Assembly: GCA_949316235.1 (NCBI GenBank)
Contig: OX438749.1
Coordinates: 17,314,414 to 17,378,413, forward strand
DNA: 64,000 nt
Origin: Oegoconia quadripuncta
Lineage: Eukaryota; Arthropoda; Insecta; Lepidoptera; Autostichidae
Reading direction: 5' to 3'
A program made the translations under genes and the position numbers. Position 1 is the stretch's first letter, and each line of letters opens with the position of its first letter. A model generated the notes under the pieces. The model was not told the DNA's origin. It worked only from the letters and a program-made list of their open reading frames with translations, and made no database searches. Positions 23,340 to 33,829 of the stretch are shown here, piece by piece.

Positions 23340-24195
23340 AAAATCAAAATCAAAATCAAAAATATTTTATTCAATGTAGGATACAAAAATATCACTTATT
23401 GAAAGTCAACATACTATTTTTCTTTTTTTAACTACATCGCTTCACAAGGTGTTATGGTTAGGGAGAAGAAGCGACAAGAAACTCCGCAACAACACATCTT
23501 TTCAACTAGTCTCGATCCTTACAACAATACTACATCTTATATTATATATTACAAAACAATAGCAATTAACATAACGACCAGCTAACACCAGACCTCCTTA
23601 TCGCCCAAATAATCATCTATCCTGTAATAACCCTTCTTACACAGAGTTTCTTTAATGTGGCGTTTAAATTTCTGCTCTGTTAAACTCAATACATGTTCTG
23701 GTATTTTATTGTAAAAGCGTATGCTGTGTCCCACAAAGGATGTGCTAACCTTGCTAAGTCTAAATTGTGGAATTTCAATTTTATTTTTGTTTCTAGTATT
23801 CAAATTATGATTATCAGAATGTTTGCGAAATAGGCATATATTTTTGCGTACATACATTATACTGTCATATATATACTGGGATGCAACAGTTAAAATACTT
23901 ATTTCTTTAAACAGATCTCTTAGAGAATCACGGCAGCGTAATTTATATATTGCTCTGATTGCTCTTTTTTGTAGAACAAATATTGTTTGAATATCTGCAC
24001 CTCTACCCCACAGTAGTATACCATAAGACATAATGCTATGAAAGTAGCTAAAATAAACGAGCCTCGCTGTTTTAATGTCAGTAAGTTGTCTAATCTTACG
24101 AACAGCATAAGCAGCTGAACTGAGCCTGCTCGCAAGTGTCTCAATATGCGACCCCCACTGTAGTGTGGAGTCCAAAGTGATGCAGTTTTTGTATG
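23340..24195 (-). pseudogene. LINE ORF2 C-terminal fragment with 3' UTR (jockey-type)
   Basis: The minus-strand frame from about 24175 to 23582 encodes about 197 residues without a stop. It opens at the end of the polymerase domain (LDSTLQWGSHIETLASRLSS) and contains the RT-thumb signature SYGILLWG. The sequence before 24175 is cut, so this is a 5'-truncated insertion, the usual product of target-primed reverse transcription. The 3' UTR runs to 23340 and ends in GATTTT repeats, a tail style known from several insect LINEs. The open 197-codon frame suggests modest age. The catalytic FADD box is absent, so no activity is possible. A second copy of the 3' end lies at 61871. Confidence 0.85.
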
Positions 24196-24589
24196 TTGCA
24201 GCTTTTACTAAAGAATAACTGGACCGTGACTAGACTAAATAACTTTTGTTAACTGAGACTAAGAAATAAGAGAAATAAGACTTGGCTGTATGGGTATAGC
24301 TCTCCTTGCCTTCTCCGAGAGGAGTAAATTCAAATGAGATGGTTTCAATGGAATTTTCTTTCATTCATTATATTGATTTATCGACTCATTGGCAAACCTA
24401 TAATTTTAAGTATTGTTTTCATTGACATATATATTAAGAGCTATTCTCTTATCGGTGGAGTCCTTTCCACACTTCTCTACATTCCGCTTTGCTTTGACGG
24501 CATAGTGTGAGTGTCATAGCATATACATTAACTAGTAAATAAGTATTTAAGTAATATAAAAACCAAAGAACTCGACGGCATATTTTTTA

Positions 24590-24728
24590 TTTTGCGGGCG
24601 CCATCTTGGATTTTTTACCATAAAATGAATCCAATGACACTCCAGGTCTCAAAAGGAATCAAACGATGCACTTAGAAATCGGTCAAGCCTCTTAGGCTAC
24701 AGGAGGTAACATAGAAATCTATGCACAC
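24590..24728. repeat. Dispersed repeat split by the 24732 MITE
   Basis: GCGGGCGCCATCTTGGATTT resembles the segment near 25130 (CCAACATGGCCACCGCC) and 40485 (ACATGGCGCCCGCAGAATAC). These are variants of one dispersed repeat. Confidence 0.4.
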
Positions 24729-24731
24729 TTA

Positions 24732-25063
24732 GGCCCGTATTAATAAACCATTCTCAAGATTAAGAACAGTCTTGTGACTGGTCGCAAGTAAACCTGTTGA
24801 TTAATAAACCTAACTTGAGACCTGACAAGCACGAGCACACTCAAGCAGTACTCACTTGAGAGGTGCGCGTATTAATAAACGAAACTCAAGACTATTATTC
24901 ATTCGCCGCTGAGGCGTATACTTCAGAAGTGATCTCAGCTGAGTAAACCTCAAGGTTAGTTTATAAATTAGCACGGGGCTTGAGATAGCTTCAACTTCTT
25001 AAGACGCATCTCGGGTGATACAGCCTCAAGACTTGTATTGAGATTGGTTTATTAATACGGGCC
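24732..25063. mobile_element. PIF/Harbinger-type MITE with TTA target duplication
   Basis: The 332-bp element begins GGCCCGTATTAATAAACC and its right end is the reverse complement of this. The match continues to about 28 bases with two or three differences. TTA flanks both sides (24729-24731 and 25064-25066). A 3-bp TWA duplication with G/C-rich termini is the hallmark of PIF/Harbinger. An internal copy of GTATTAATAAAC lies near 24869. There is no transposase, so it would be moved in trans. Confidence 0.85.
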
Positions 25064-25212
25064 TTACTTACATACACTCGAACAGCATTACTCTCCTTTT
25101 TGTGGCTGTCGGGTAAAAAATCCAACATGGCCACCGCCAAATACAAAATATGGTTTTAGATTCTCTATTTAATCTGCCTGCTTGTAGATAGGTACTTATA
25201 CTCAATTCTTTC

Positions 25213-25420
25213 AACGACCGACTGGTGTAGTTGATATTGACCCTGTCAGCGAAACCAACGGTAGCGGGTTCAAATCCCGCGAGGAGTAAATGTTTGTGTG
25301 ATGAGTACGAACATTTATTCCCGAGTCATAGATGTTTATATAAATATTTATGTATGTTTATCTGTTATTTAGTTTAGGACTAGATGATTGATGTAAGTGT
25401 CCGCAATATTTATTTTATAT
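25213..25420 (+). mobile_element. SINE family C, full length
   Basis: The tRNA-like head begins at ACGACCGACTGGTGTAG and holds the B box GGGTTCAAATCCCGC. The body contains CGAACATTTATTCCCGAGTC and GGACTAGATGATTG. Confidence 0.85.
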
Positions 25421-25679
25421 TATATTTATTATCCGCCCGTTAAAAACGACATCAAGCACATACTATTCTGATAATGATACCACTTTCTTTATTTCGTTTT
25501 TAATATTTGAGAGTTAGTGAACCGTCGAAGCGACGACGATGGCCCATGACAATGATGTGCCGATAACCGATGATGGATGGGTCATAAAAATATATTGGAC
25601 GATTGTGGGCTGCTTTCCGAAATTAAGTTCCGCTCGCGTATGTGTCGTTATTATGTTTTTATTTGTACGTTTCCTTATT

Positions 25680-25850
25680 AACCCTAAACGAAAAATGACG
25701 GGTGTTATGTGTTTGATAGCTGTATGTCTAGTTTTTGTCCGGATATATCTCAGTACTCGTGGTCCAATTTGAGGGCGGTTTTTTTTATATATTAAAGATT
25801 AAACGAGACCGGCTCTTAGCCATGTTTGACGAAAATCGTTATGCCAATAG
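25680..25850. repeat. Dispersed repeat, second copy of the 23030 family
   Basis: CGAAAAATGACGGGTGTTAT, TTGTCCGGATATATCTCAGT and TTAGCCATGTTTGACGAAAA follow the order seen at 23040-23190. Confidence 0.45.
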
Positions 25851-26170
25851 TTTTATTTTTTATTTTCTATTTCATTTATTCAGATTAACAACAGCCTTAA
25901 AACACAGATATACAACTAGTTATTATTTAAATTGTATAGACTAATAAAAGTTAACCACAAATTATATATAACAGAGAGTAGACTTGGTAACAAACTGCAC
26001 CCCCCTGCCCTAGCTTAAACAACTCAGATTTTATTAACAATAAAAGCAAATATCGATTACTGGTTTCATGTAGTAGGTACGTTTGACTATACAAGAATTA
26101 AAAATATTTTCAAAGGCAAAGGAAATTCAGAGGCTTACTTGCAAATTAAATTGTTCGAGCCGCGATGGGA

Positions 26171-26435
26171 TATAAATAAATATAAATATCCTTGGACATG
26201 CACACAGCGCCATCTAGTTCCACTTTAAGCAACTATAGGCTTGTGTTGTGGATACCAGATGGTTGATATACTACATAAATACATTTTTTTGTAAATAAAT
26301 ACTTATTATAAATGAAAACATCCATAACTCGGGTACACATATTCATCAAACAAACATATGCCCCTAGCGGGATTCGAACCCGCGACCTTTTGGTATAGTG
26401 GTCACTTTATAAGCACTACACCAAACAGTTCGTCA
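26171..26435 (-). mobile_element. SINE family B, full length
   Basis: It has the family B body plus a head with the B box intact on minus (GGGTTCGAATCCCGC). Confidence 0.85.
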
Positions 26436-26699
26436 AATGCACCATTGAACCATAATGTACTTACTAAAATATGTAGTATGCCTTATAAAAATACTTGAAT
26501 GGAAATATTTATTTATTTATTTATTTATTTATTCACACGAAATCTTAACAGCATTTAAATATATATTTAACAATCAATATCTTTAATCTTGCATGCCAGA
26601 TAATAAGATTTCAATACTGTCTGTATGTTTGATCCAGTAGCAAACTGATTCCAATAATTATTATTAATAATATATATTGTTTATAATATAATAAGGATT

Positions 26700-27590
26700 T
26701 TTCAAAATTCACCCTTTAAGGGGGTGAAACAGGGGTGGGAAGTTTTTTATGAAGAAACAGTATAACTTGGACATTTCGACTATTTTCGACTCGAAACTTC
26801 GCAGGAGTACTCCTAGGAACAAATAAGCTAATACGTGTTTTGAGATTTTTCGAAAAACAACCCCCTGGGTTGTGAAATGGGGGTTAAAACCATAAAATCG
26901 ATATTGGTGTCGTTATTTAGGTTTTATGGGATGTTGATTATGAAAATGACATTTATTTTAAGTTAACCCTCTAGGGTTGAGATAGGGGTGGGGGTTGATA
27001 CCAAAAAAGTCAATATTGGTGTCATTATTTAGGTTTTTTGGGACGTTGATTACGAAAATGCCATTTGTTTTGAAGCTAACCCCTTGGGGTTAGAGAATGA
27101 GATAAGGGTGAGTTGAGATTTTTCGAAAAACAGCCCCCTGGGGTGTGAAATGGGGGTTGAAACCATAAAATCGATATTGGTGTCGTTATTTATTTTATTT
27201 TTTTTTTAATTAGAATGGGATCGCTCTTGACCTTAATCTGGACTAATGTCGAGATAAGGTCTACTTATTTAGGTTTTTTGGGATGTTGATTATGAAAATG
27301 ACATTTATTTTAAGCCCACCCTCTAGGGGTGAGATAGGGGCGGGTGATGATACCAAAAAAGTCTATATTGGTGTCGTTATTTAGGTTTTTTGGGATGTTG
27401 ATTATGAAAATGACATTTATTTTAAGCCCACCCTCTAGGGGTGAGATAGGGGCGGGGGGTGATACCCAAAAAGTCTATATTGGTGTCGTTATTTAGGTTT
27501 TTTGGGACGTTGATTACGAAAATGACATTTATTTTGAAGCTAACCCCTTACGGGTTGCGATAGTGGTAGGGGTTGAAATCACAAATTCAA
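26700..27590 (+). repeat. 112-bp tandem repeat array
   Basis: Units starting AGGTTTTTTGGGATGTTGAT recur with an exact 112-base period at 26919, 27031, 27271, 27383 and 27495, and more diverged units lie before 26919. One unit (27031-27270) is lengthened by an insertion around 27190-27265. Each unit has a GGGGTGAGATAGGGG-like core. It is non-coding and abuts the 14-bp array. Confidence 0.85.
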
Positions 27591-27599
27591 ATTGGTGTT

Positions 27600-27840
27600 G
27601 AAGTCGAAGAGTCAAAGTCGAAGAGTCAATGTCGAAGATTCAAATTCGAAATTCAAAGTCGAAGGCTCAAAGTCGAAGGCTCAAAGTCGAAGGCTCAAAG
27701 TCGAAGGCTCAAAGTCGAAGACTCAAAGTCGAAACCTCAAAGTCGAAGGCTCAAAGTCGAAGGCTCAAAATCGAAGGCTCAAAGACGAAGGCTCAAAGTC
27801 GAAGGCTCAAAGTCGAAGACTCAAAGTCGAAAAGTAAAAT
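27600..27840 (+). repeat. 14-bp tandem repeat (GTCGAAGGCTCAAA)n
   Basis: About 15 copies, degenerate at the left. Because 14 is not a multiple of three and the unit lacks stops, all three forward frames stay open and give artificial lysine/serine-rich ORFs. Confidence 0.9.
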
Positions 27841-28887
27841 TCATAGTCAAAGTCATGTCAAAATCATAGTCAAAGTCATAGTCAAAGTCATAGTCAAAGT
27901 CAAAGTCATAGTCAAAGTCATAGTCATAGTCAAAGTCATAGTCAAAGTCATAGTCAAAGTCAAAGTCAAAGTCAAAGTCATAGTCAAAGTCAAAGTCAAA
28001 GTCATAGTCAAAGTCATAGTCAAAGTCATAGTCAAAGTCAAAGTCATAGTCAAAGTCATAGTCAAAGTCATAGTCAAAGTCATAGTCAAAGTCATAGTCA
28101 AAGTCATAGTCAAAGTCATAGTCAAAGTCATAGTCATAGTCAAAGTCATAGTCATAGTCAAAGTCATAGTCAAAGTCATAGTCAAAGTCATAGTCAAAGT
28201 CATAGTCAAAGTCATAGTCAAAGTCATAGTCAAAGTCATAGTCAAAGTCATAGTCAAAGTCATAGTCATAGTCAAAGTCATAGTCAAAGTCATAGTCAAA
28301 GTCATAGTCAAAGTCATAGTCAAAGTCATAGTCAAAGTCATAGTCAAAGTCATAGTCAAAGTCATAGTCAAAGTCATAGTCAAAGTCATAGTCAAAGTCA
28401 TAGTCAAAGTCATAGTCAAAGTCATAGTCAAAGTCATAGTCAAAGTCATAGTCAAAGTCATAGTCAAAGTCATAGTCAAAGTCATAGTCAAAGTCATAGT
28501 CAAAGTCATAGTCAAAGTCATAGTCAAAGTCATAGTCAAAGTCATAGTCAAAGTCATAGTCAAAGTCATAGTCAAAGTCATAGTCAAAGTCATAGTCAAA
28601 GTCATAGTCAAAGTCATAGTCAAAGTCATAGTCAAAGTCATAGTCAAAGTCATAGTCAAAGTCAAAGTCATAGTCATAGTCAAAGTCATAGTCAAAGTCA
28701 TAGTCAAAGTCATAGTCAAAGTCATAGTCAAAGTCATAGTCAAAGTCATAGTCAAAGTCATAGTCAAAGTCATAGTCAAAGTCATAGTCAAAGTCATAGT
28801 CAAAGTCAAAGTCATAGTCAAAGTCATAGTCAAAGTCATAGTCAAAGTCATAGTCATACGCAAAGTCATAGTCAAAGTCATAGTCGA
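27841..28887 (+). repeat. Hexamer/dodecamer satellite, (GTCAAA GTCATA)n
   Basis: About 1 kb of alternating GTCAAA and GTCATA hexamers, mostly as a 12-bp dimer, with occasional doubled hexamers. It reads as Val-Lys-Val-Ile on plus and Met-Thr-Leu-Thr on minus, so it creates long spurious ORFs on both strands. The right end joins the helicase frame directly. Confidence 0.95.
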
Positions 28888-30295
28888 AGACAAGAATCTA
28901 GCTATGAGTGGTAGCTTTAGCGGGTTTACAACAGATGAATAAAAGTCAGTATACGAACAAATAATAACTAGTGCAAATGCAAGTGAGGGCCAAATTTTCT
29001 TTTTAGATGCTCCAGGAGGAACCGGCAAAACGTACCTATTAAATTTGATTTTGGGAAAAATAAGGGTCACACGTGATATTGCATTAGCTGTGGCTTCTTC
29101 AGGAATTGCCGCAATACTTTTGCAAGGCGGTCGCACCGCGCACTCTGCCCTAAAGTTGCCACTTAACTTAACAAATGTAGAAACTCCATTATGTAATATT
29201 TCAAAACAGAGCAAATTTGCAGAAGTATTAAGAAAAACTAAAATTATTGTCTGGGATGAAAGTACTATGGCCCAAAAAAAGGTATAGAAGCTTTGAATAG
29301 ATCGCTGCAAGACATACGGAGCAATAAAAGATTGATGGGTGGTTTGACTGTATTGCTGGCGGGAGACTTTCGTCAAACTCTACCAGTAGTTCCAAGGGGA
29401 ACACGTGCCGATGAGATAAAAGCGTGTCTTAAAAGATCATCATTGTGGTCCTCGGTCAAAATATTAAAATTATCAAAAAATATGAGAGTCCACCTTGGAG
29501 GTAATGTTTCCGCCGGCCAATTTTCAGACCTTTTGCTAAAACTGGGTAACGGTGATTACCCCGAAAAAGATGGCATGATTTCTGTCCCTGCCGGTCTGTG
29601 TACTACAGTAACAACAGTTGAAAACCTGATTTCAAAAATTTATCCAGACATTGCTCTCATTAATGAAAAATCAATAGAGTGGATATGCGAAAGAGCTATA
29701 CCTACTGACCCCAAAGAACGACCAAGCAGCGGTCATCAATGACATATTATTGAACTCTTTTGAAGGACAACAGATTATTCATAGCTCAATAGATACCGTG
29801 GTAAACACAGACGATGCCGTTAATTATCCCGTAGAATTTTTGAACACTTTGAACCCACCGGGTATGCCGTATCACAGACTTTTACTACGTGTGGGTGCAC
29901 CTGTTATGTTATTGAGAAATTTAAAGCCACCCAAACTTTGTAACGGTACTAGGTTGCAAGTCAAGGTTTTGCACCGGAACGTAGTAGAGGTCACTATTTT
30001 AACAGGACCTGCTCAGGGAGAAACAGTGTTTGTACCGCGTATTCCATTAATACCAAATGATCTTCCCTTTGAATTCAAAAGGCTTCAGTTTCCACTAAAG
30101 GTCTGTTTTGCCATGACAATAAATAAGTCGCAGGGGCAAACTCTCAAATTCGCCGGAGTAGACCTACGACAGGACTGTTTCTCTCACGGTCAGTTCTATG
30201 TGGCATGCTCCCGTGTAAGTTCACCTCAAAGTTTGGTTCTATTGCTACCACCTTCAAACATGGCAAAGAATGTTGTTTATAAGGAAGTACTTTAA
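28888..30295 (+). pseudogene. Helitron helicase (PIF1-like C-terminal part of RepHel), decayed
   Basis: In intact Helitrons this SF1 helicase is fused to a HUH replication endonuclease and unwinds DNA during rolling-circle transposition. Here only the helicase part is present. The Walker A motif APGGTGKT lies at 29009-29032. Walker B (VWDES) follows near 29250, then AGDFRQTLPVVPRGT. The end carries FAMTINKSQGQTL and FSHGQFYVACSRV, typical PIF1-family motifs V and VI. Breaks: a TAA at 28940-28942 where the family has Gln, a lost A in the run at 29274-29280 that leads to a TAG, and an insertion near 29701-29705. The Rep half is missing, and the satellite occupies its place. All motifs of the ATPase core remain legible, so decay is recent. 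Confidence 0.9.
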
Positions 30296-30524
30296 TAAAT
30301 ATAAACCAGAATTTGTCAGAAAGGTCTATTAATGGTTCCCTGTCTTAATTCATTTACCTGGCAAAACACCAACATTGTTCCACATACCTGTTATCTGCCC
30401 AGGGTCTTTTCCTGTTTGAGATAAACTCTACATGGTAATTTTTCTGCTGAATATATTCCCGTGGGAAAGTAATAAAGTGTTGATTCATGTAGTCTACGCG
30501 GACGAAGTCGCGGGCAGCTGCTAG
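30296..30524 (+). mobile_element. Helitron 3' region and terminus
   Basis: After the helicase stop, about 200 bases lead to CTACGCGGACGAAGTCGCGG, a short hairpin, then the terminal CTAG (30521-30524) followed by a host T. This is the standard Helitron 3' end and fixes the right boundary of the element. The 5' end was not found. It may lie at or left of the tandem arrays. Confidence 0.8.
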
Positions 30525-30967
30525 TACTTATATAAGATTACACATATATAAATTAATAATAACCGACGGACGCCACGACTATTTAGCCCTTAAGTAGGAC
30601 GCCCTAAAGACAATTCAGAGAATAATCTGTCCTCAAATTAATCCGACGCGGGAATTGAACCCGAAACTTTGTAGACGTGTAAAGATACTACTACGCCATT
30701 TATCACATAAATGTTAGTACAAAATTACAGAATCAGTATATATAAATGTTATACCAAGTAGAAAGCCCATTAAAATAGTTTCATCAACAAGGAAGCAACA
30801 TCAGTTGTAATGGAGAGCGGACAACATCAAACGAATCTTACTTTTAAATGTGGGTTTAGTTACTTTAGTACATATCAAACATAAATTAACATAGCTTGTT
30901 TTGGGTGAAATTGAATTAGTTTTGAAAATTTAATCAAAGTTTACTTTTTTTTACCAAAATTTGCCTC

Positions 30968-31248
30968 ATCATAATCAGTCCGTAGGTAAACATCCCACTG
31001 CAGAGATATAGACCTTCCCTCATACTGAAGGAGTATGGGCCATAGTCCGCCACGCTGGCCTAGTACGGGTTGGGGTTTCACATGCCTTCGAGTTTTTTTT
31101 TTTCCTTCACCGTTTAAGAACAGTCTGATAAATGCACGTAAGTAATTAAATTAAATTTAAAATCTCATTGTTACATGGCCTGCCTGGGGATCGAACCTTG
31201 ACCTCCCAAATTGGGAGACTGTGTCTCCTCCACTGAGCCACCGACACT
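30968..31248 (-). mobile_element. SINE family D, near full length
   Basis: It shares GGGCCATAGTCCGCCACGCT and TTTCCTTCACCGTTTAAGA with 11475. The minus-strand head has TGGCTCAGTGGAGG (A box) and GGTTCGATCCCC (B box). Confidence 0.8.
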
Positions 31249-31356
31249 GAAATTTGCCTATTTTTCATTTAACTTAACTAGTTGGGCTAATCCTTTTTTT
31301 CAGTGTAGTCTTTCGAAGATTTGACGATAATATGGGTGAAGATACATAAAATTGGC

Positions 31357-31545
31357 GTGGTGTGGGGAAGGACTCCACCCGTAAGTAATGCGAACAGCTA
31401 AGGCATGGAACTCCCTTCCAGCGTCAGTCTTTCTTGAATCCTACAACCTTAGGATCTTCAAAAGTAGAGTATACTTCATCTTCGACCACATTGTCACTTT
31501 CCATGGTGAGATTGTGTTCAAACGCGTATCCAGTTAATAATAAAA
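31357..31545 (+). mobile_element. LINE 3' tail, family of 18215, with internal deletion
   Basis: ACTCCCTTCCAGCGTCAGTC and CTACAACCTTAGGATCTTCA match 18505-18560. It ends in an A run. The segment coding for the last RT residues is shortened. Confidence 0.7.
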
Positions 31546-31995
31546 AAAAAAATACATACAGACGAACGTAGAACCTCGGTAGAATACAATATAGCGTTGG
31601 AACGTGCTTATACATAGTTACCTATACCGGGCCTCCGTCACAATGATATAATAATGTCGATTGAAACACGCCAACACTTCAATCTCCCTCAGAGTTTCAA
31701 TAAATAAACACGAATAACGGAATGAATCACAAGAGTAGCTGTCCAACGATAGCTGGGGCCCTCACCCATCTCTGGAGACCACGGCCCTCCCCGGCGAGCC
31801 ATAAGCTTTAACTAGCGCATCTGTCCGAAGCTTATTGTTTGATCGTTATGTGTAGATGTTATTCTACAATCGCAGATAGGAAACTGATTTGTGCCATGAG
31901 ACGATGAGGCTGGAGGTGAGATGCTGGCCTAATTGTCCCAACTTAGGGACCGACTATATCTTACCTCAAACAGCCGGGAATGATCAACTCTAATC

Positions 31996-32180
31996 CATCC
32001 AACTGATATCATAAATGTGAAAGTTTGATTGCTTGTTTGTTCTTCAATCGTGGCGAAACGGATGAACATATTTGAATGAAATTTGGATCACAGGTAAAAT
32101 ATGCCCTAGAATAGGCCACGTGACACTGTCGGTTTCTCGGGAAATATAAATAACATATAGGTATAGACGAAGTTACACAT
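31996..32180 (+). mobile_element. Helitron 5' portion
   Basis: TGATATCATAAATGTGAAAG is a diverged Helitron 5' start. GGCGAAACGGATGAACATAT is the internal block shared with 42300. It is interrupted on the right by a SINE B copy. Confidence 0.6.
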
Positions 32181-32312
32181 TTACAAAAAAAAATGTATTT
32201 ATGTAGTGTATCAACCATCTGGTATCCACAACACAAGCCTATAGTTGCTTACTGTGGAACTAGATGGCGCTGTGTGTATGTCTAAGGACATTTTATTTAT
32301 TTATTTATTTAA
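32181..32312 (+). mobile_element. SINE family B, 3' half
   Basis: ATCAACCATCTGGTATCCAC, then AACTAGATGGCGCTGTGTGT and a TTTA-repeat tail. The tRNA-like head is absent. Confidence 0.8.
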
Positions 32313-32402
32313 TTTTATAATTATTTTTCTTCTTTTCTTTTTTAAACTATGAAATAAAGAGTATTGGATTGATTTATTGATTATTAAGAAGCACACACGT
32401 TT

Positions 32403-32470
32403 TCGATTAGCGAAGTTAAGCAATGTCTGGCGCGGTTAGTCCTTGGATGGGTAACCACTATAGTGGCATA
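32403..32470 (+). pseudogene. 5S rRNA-like fragment
   Basis: GATTAGCGAAGTTAAGCAAT and GGCGCGGTTAGTCCTTGGAT, then GGGTAACC, match the middle and 3' part of animal 5S rRNA, including the internal promoter A-box and C-box. The first third and the closing stem are missing, so it is not a working gene. It could be a 5S pseudogene or the head of a 5S-derived SINE. Confidence 0.65.
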
Positions 32471-32711
32471 GTAAAACGAATCTGTCCATTCCGGAAGGTT
32501 TATATAAAGTAAGTAAAGTAAAATTAATTAAAAACAGTGTTACAATTGTTTCTATAGACGACATGCGATATAACTACAATAGTCTTGGATTGTGTCGCAG
32601 TCATTCGCACAGCTCCAGTACGCTAAATATCAGATTGTCCCTTTTAAACAGTCACACAATAATATGATAAAATAAAGATTGTAACATCGAAAATTAAGGC
32701 ACCGAATTTAT

Positions 32712-32808
32712 ATAAGCTTCAAGGCATGGAATTCCCTTCCGACGTCAGTCTTTCCTGAATCCTACAACCTTAGGATCGTCAAGAGCAGAGTGAATCATAA
32801 AAAAAAAA
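32712..32808 (+). mobile_element. LINE 3' tail fragment, family of 18215
   Basis: AATTCCCTTCCGACGTCAGT to GATCGTCAAGAGCAGAGTGA, then an A run. Confidence 0.7.
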
Positions 32809-32879
32809 CAAGCGAAGTACTAATTTAAATATGTGTAACGAGTGTGTGTGTGTATAATAGGATGCACATTACATTAATA

Positions 32880-32920
32880 GAAAATAATTGCACCCGAGCG
32901 AAGCCGGAGCGAGTCGCTAG
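32880..32920 (+). mobile_element. Helitron 3' terminus
   Basis: CCGAGCGAAGCCGGAGCGAG forms the subterminal hairpin and CTAG lies at 32917-32920, followed by T. It may close the element whose 5' end is at about 31996. Confidence 0.6.
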
Positions 32921-32931
32921 TATACTGTAAT

Positions 32932-33217
32932 ATATAAATAAATAATAAATAAATAAATATCCTTGCCCATACACACAACGCCATCTAGTTCCACATTAAG
33001 CAACTATCGGCTTGTGTTGTAGATACCAGATTATTGATATACTACACAAATCCATTTTTTTTTCTAAATTAATACATATTTAATATGAAAAACATCCATA
33101 ACTCAGGAACACATGTGTGTATTCATCAATCAAACATATGCCCCTAGCGGGATTTGAACCCGCAACCTTTTGGTACAGCAGTCAGAGTTTCTAACCACTC
33201 CCCCAAACAGGTCGTCA
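32932..33217 (-). mobile_element. SINE family B, full length
   Basis: It has the complete body and a head with the B box GGGTTCAAATCCCGC on minus. It starts 12 bases right of the Helitron end at 32920. Confidence 0.85.
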
Positions 33218-33829
33218 ACAGGAAATACATAACATTAACTTAACCCTACCAATTCTTACCAAGAAAACTCATTCACCTAAGCCCATAAGACAGATCTTAA
33301 CCTCACAGTGCGCATGTAAAACACAAAAGTACCAACTACATTAAAACTTTACATGTGTCTATAATTGGCGGTATTTAAGATTAACACAAATAATTACTGA
33401 CACCGCCAGGGCCGACATCGTCATTCTGTCTATTTACTCAAACAAGCTGCTCCCCAGGTGTTATTCTGGGTCTTGAATACATTACATAGGGCGCTGCTGG
33501 TATGTCATCCATCTCCCATGAGAAGCGACCTTCTCTACAATTTGTCCATACTTTCCAAAATTTATTTAGTCCCCTCTACAAGAAAAATTAAATCATTTAT
33601 ATAAATAATTCGATAGGTCTGCCAAACAGCAGTTTACCATACCTAATTTAAAAAAAATTACTAAAATGGTTATTGAAATTTCAATGGAACCAGGGAAAAC
33701 TATCCATTGTCATTTAAAATTTCGAAAATATTTAGCTTTCAATACAGTTTTTTGGTCGATTTCGATTATATCATAGTCTTACGAAGGTTTTTTAAATAAA
33801 ATATTATAAATTAGGTTAAGTTTTCTAAG
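33218..33829. other. Non-coding stretch
   Basis: A moderately GC-rich patch at 33405-33545 (ACACCGCCAGGGCCGACATC) is unassigned. The rest is AT-rich with nothing recognised. Confidence 0.35.

Noticed and set aside
25539..25772. 77-codon frame with hydrophobic stretches as a membrane protein
   Set aside because: The second half lies in a dispersed repeat also found at 23030, so the frame is incidental.
26340..26400. tRNA-like B boxes (GGTTCGAATCCCGC) as tRNA genes, here and at 7720, 25260, 33150, 37860, 57670, 60260, 62600
   Set aside because: Each is attached to the same SINE body, lacks a proper tRNA cloverleaf 3' half and CCA-stem partner, and recurs across the window. They are SINE heads.
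27841..28887. Telomeric or protein-coding repeat
   Set aside because: The unit is GTCAWA, not the insect TTAGG telomere, and the frames are stop-free only because the unit has no stop in those frames.
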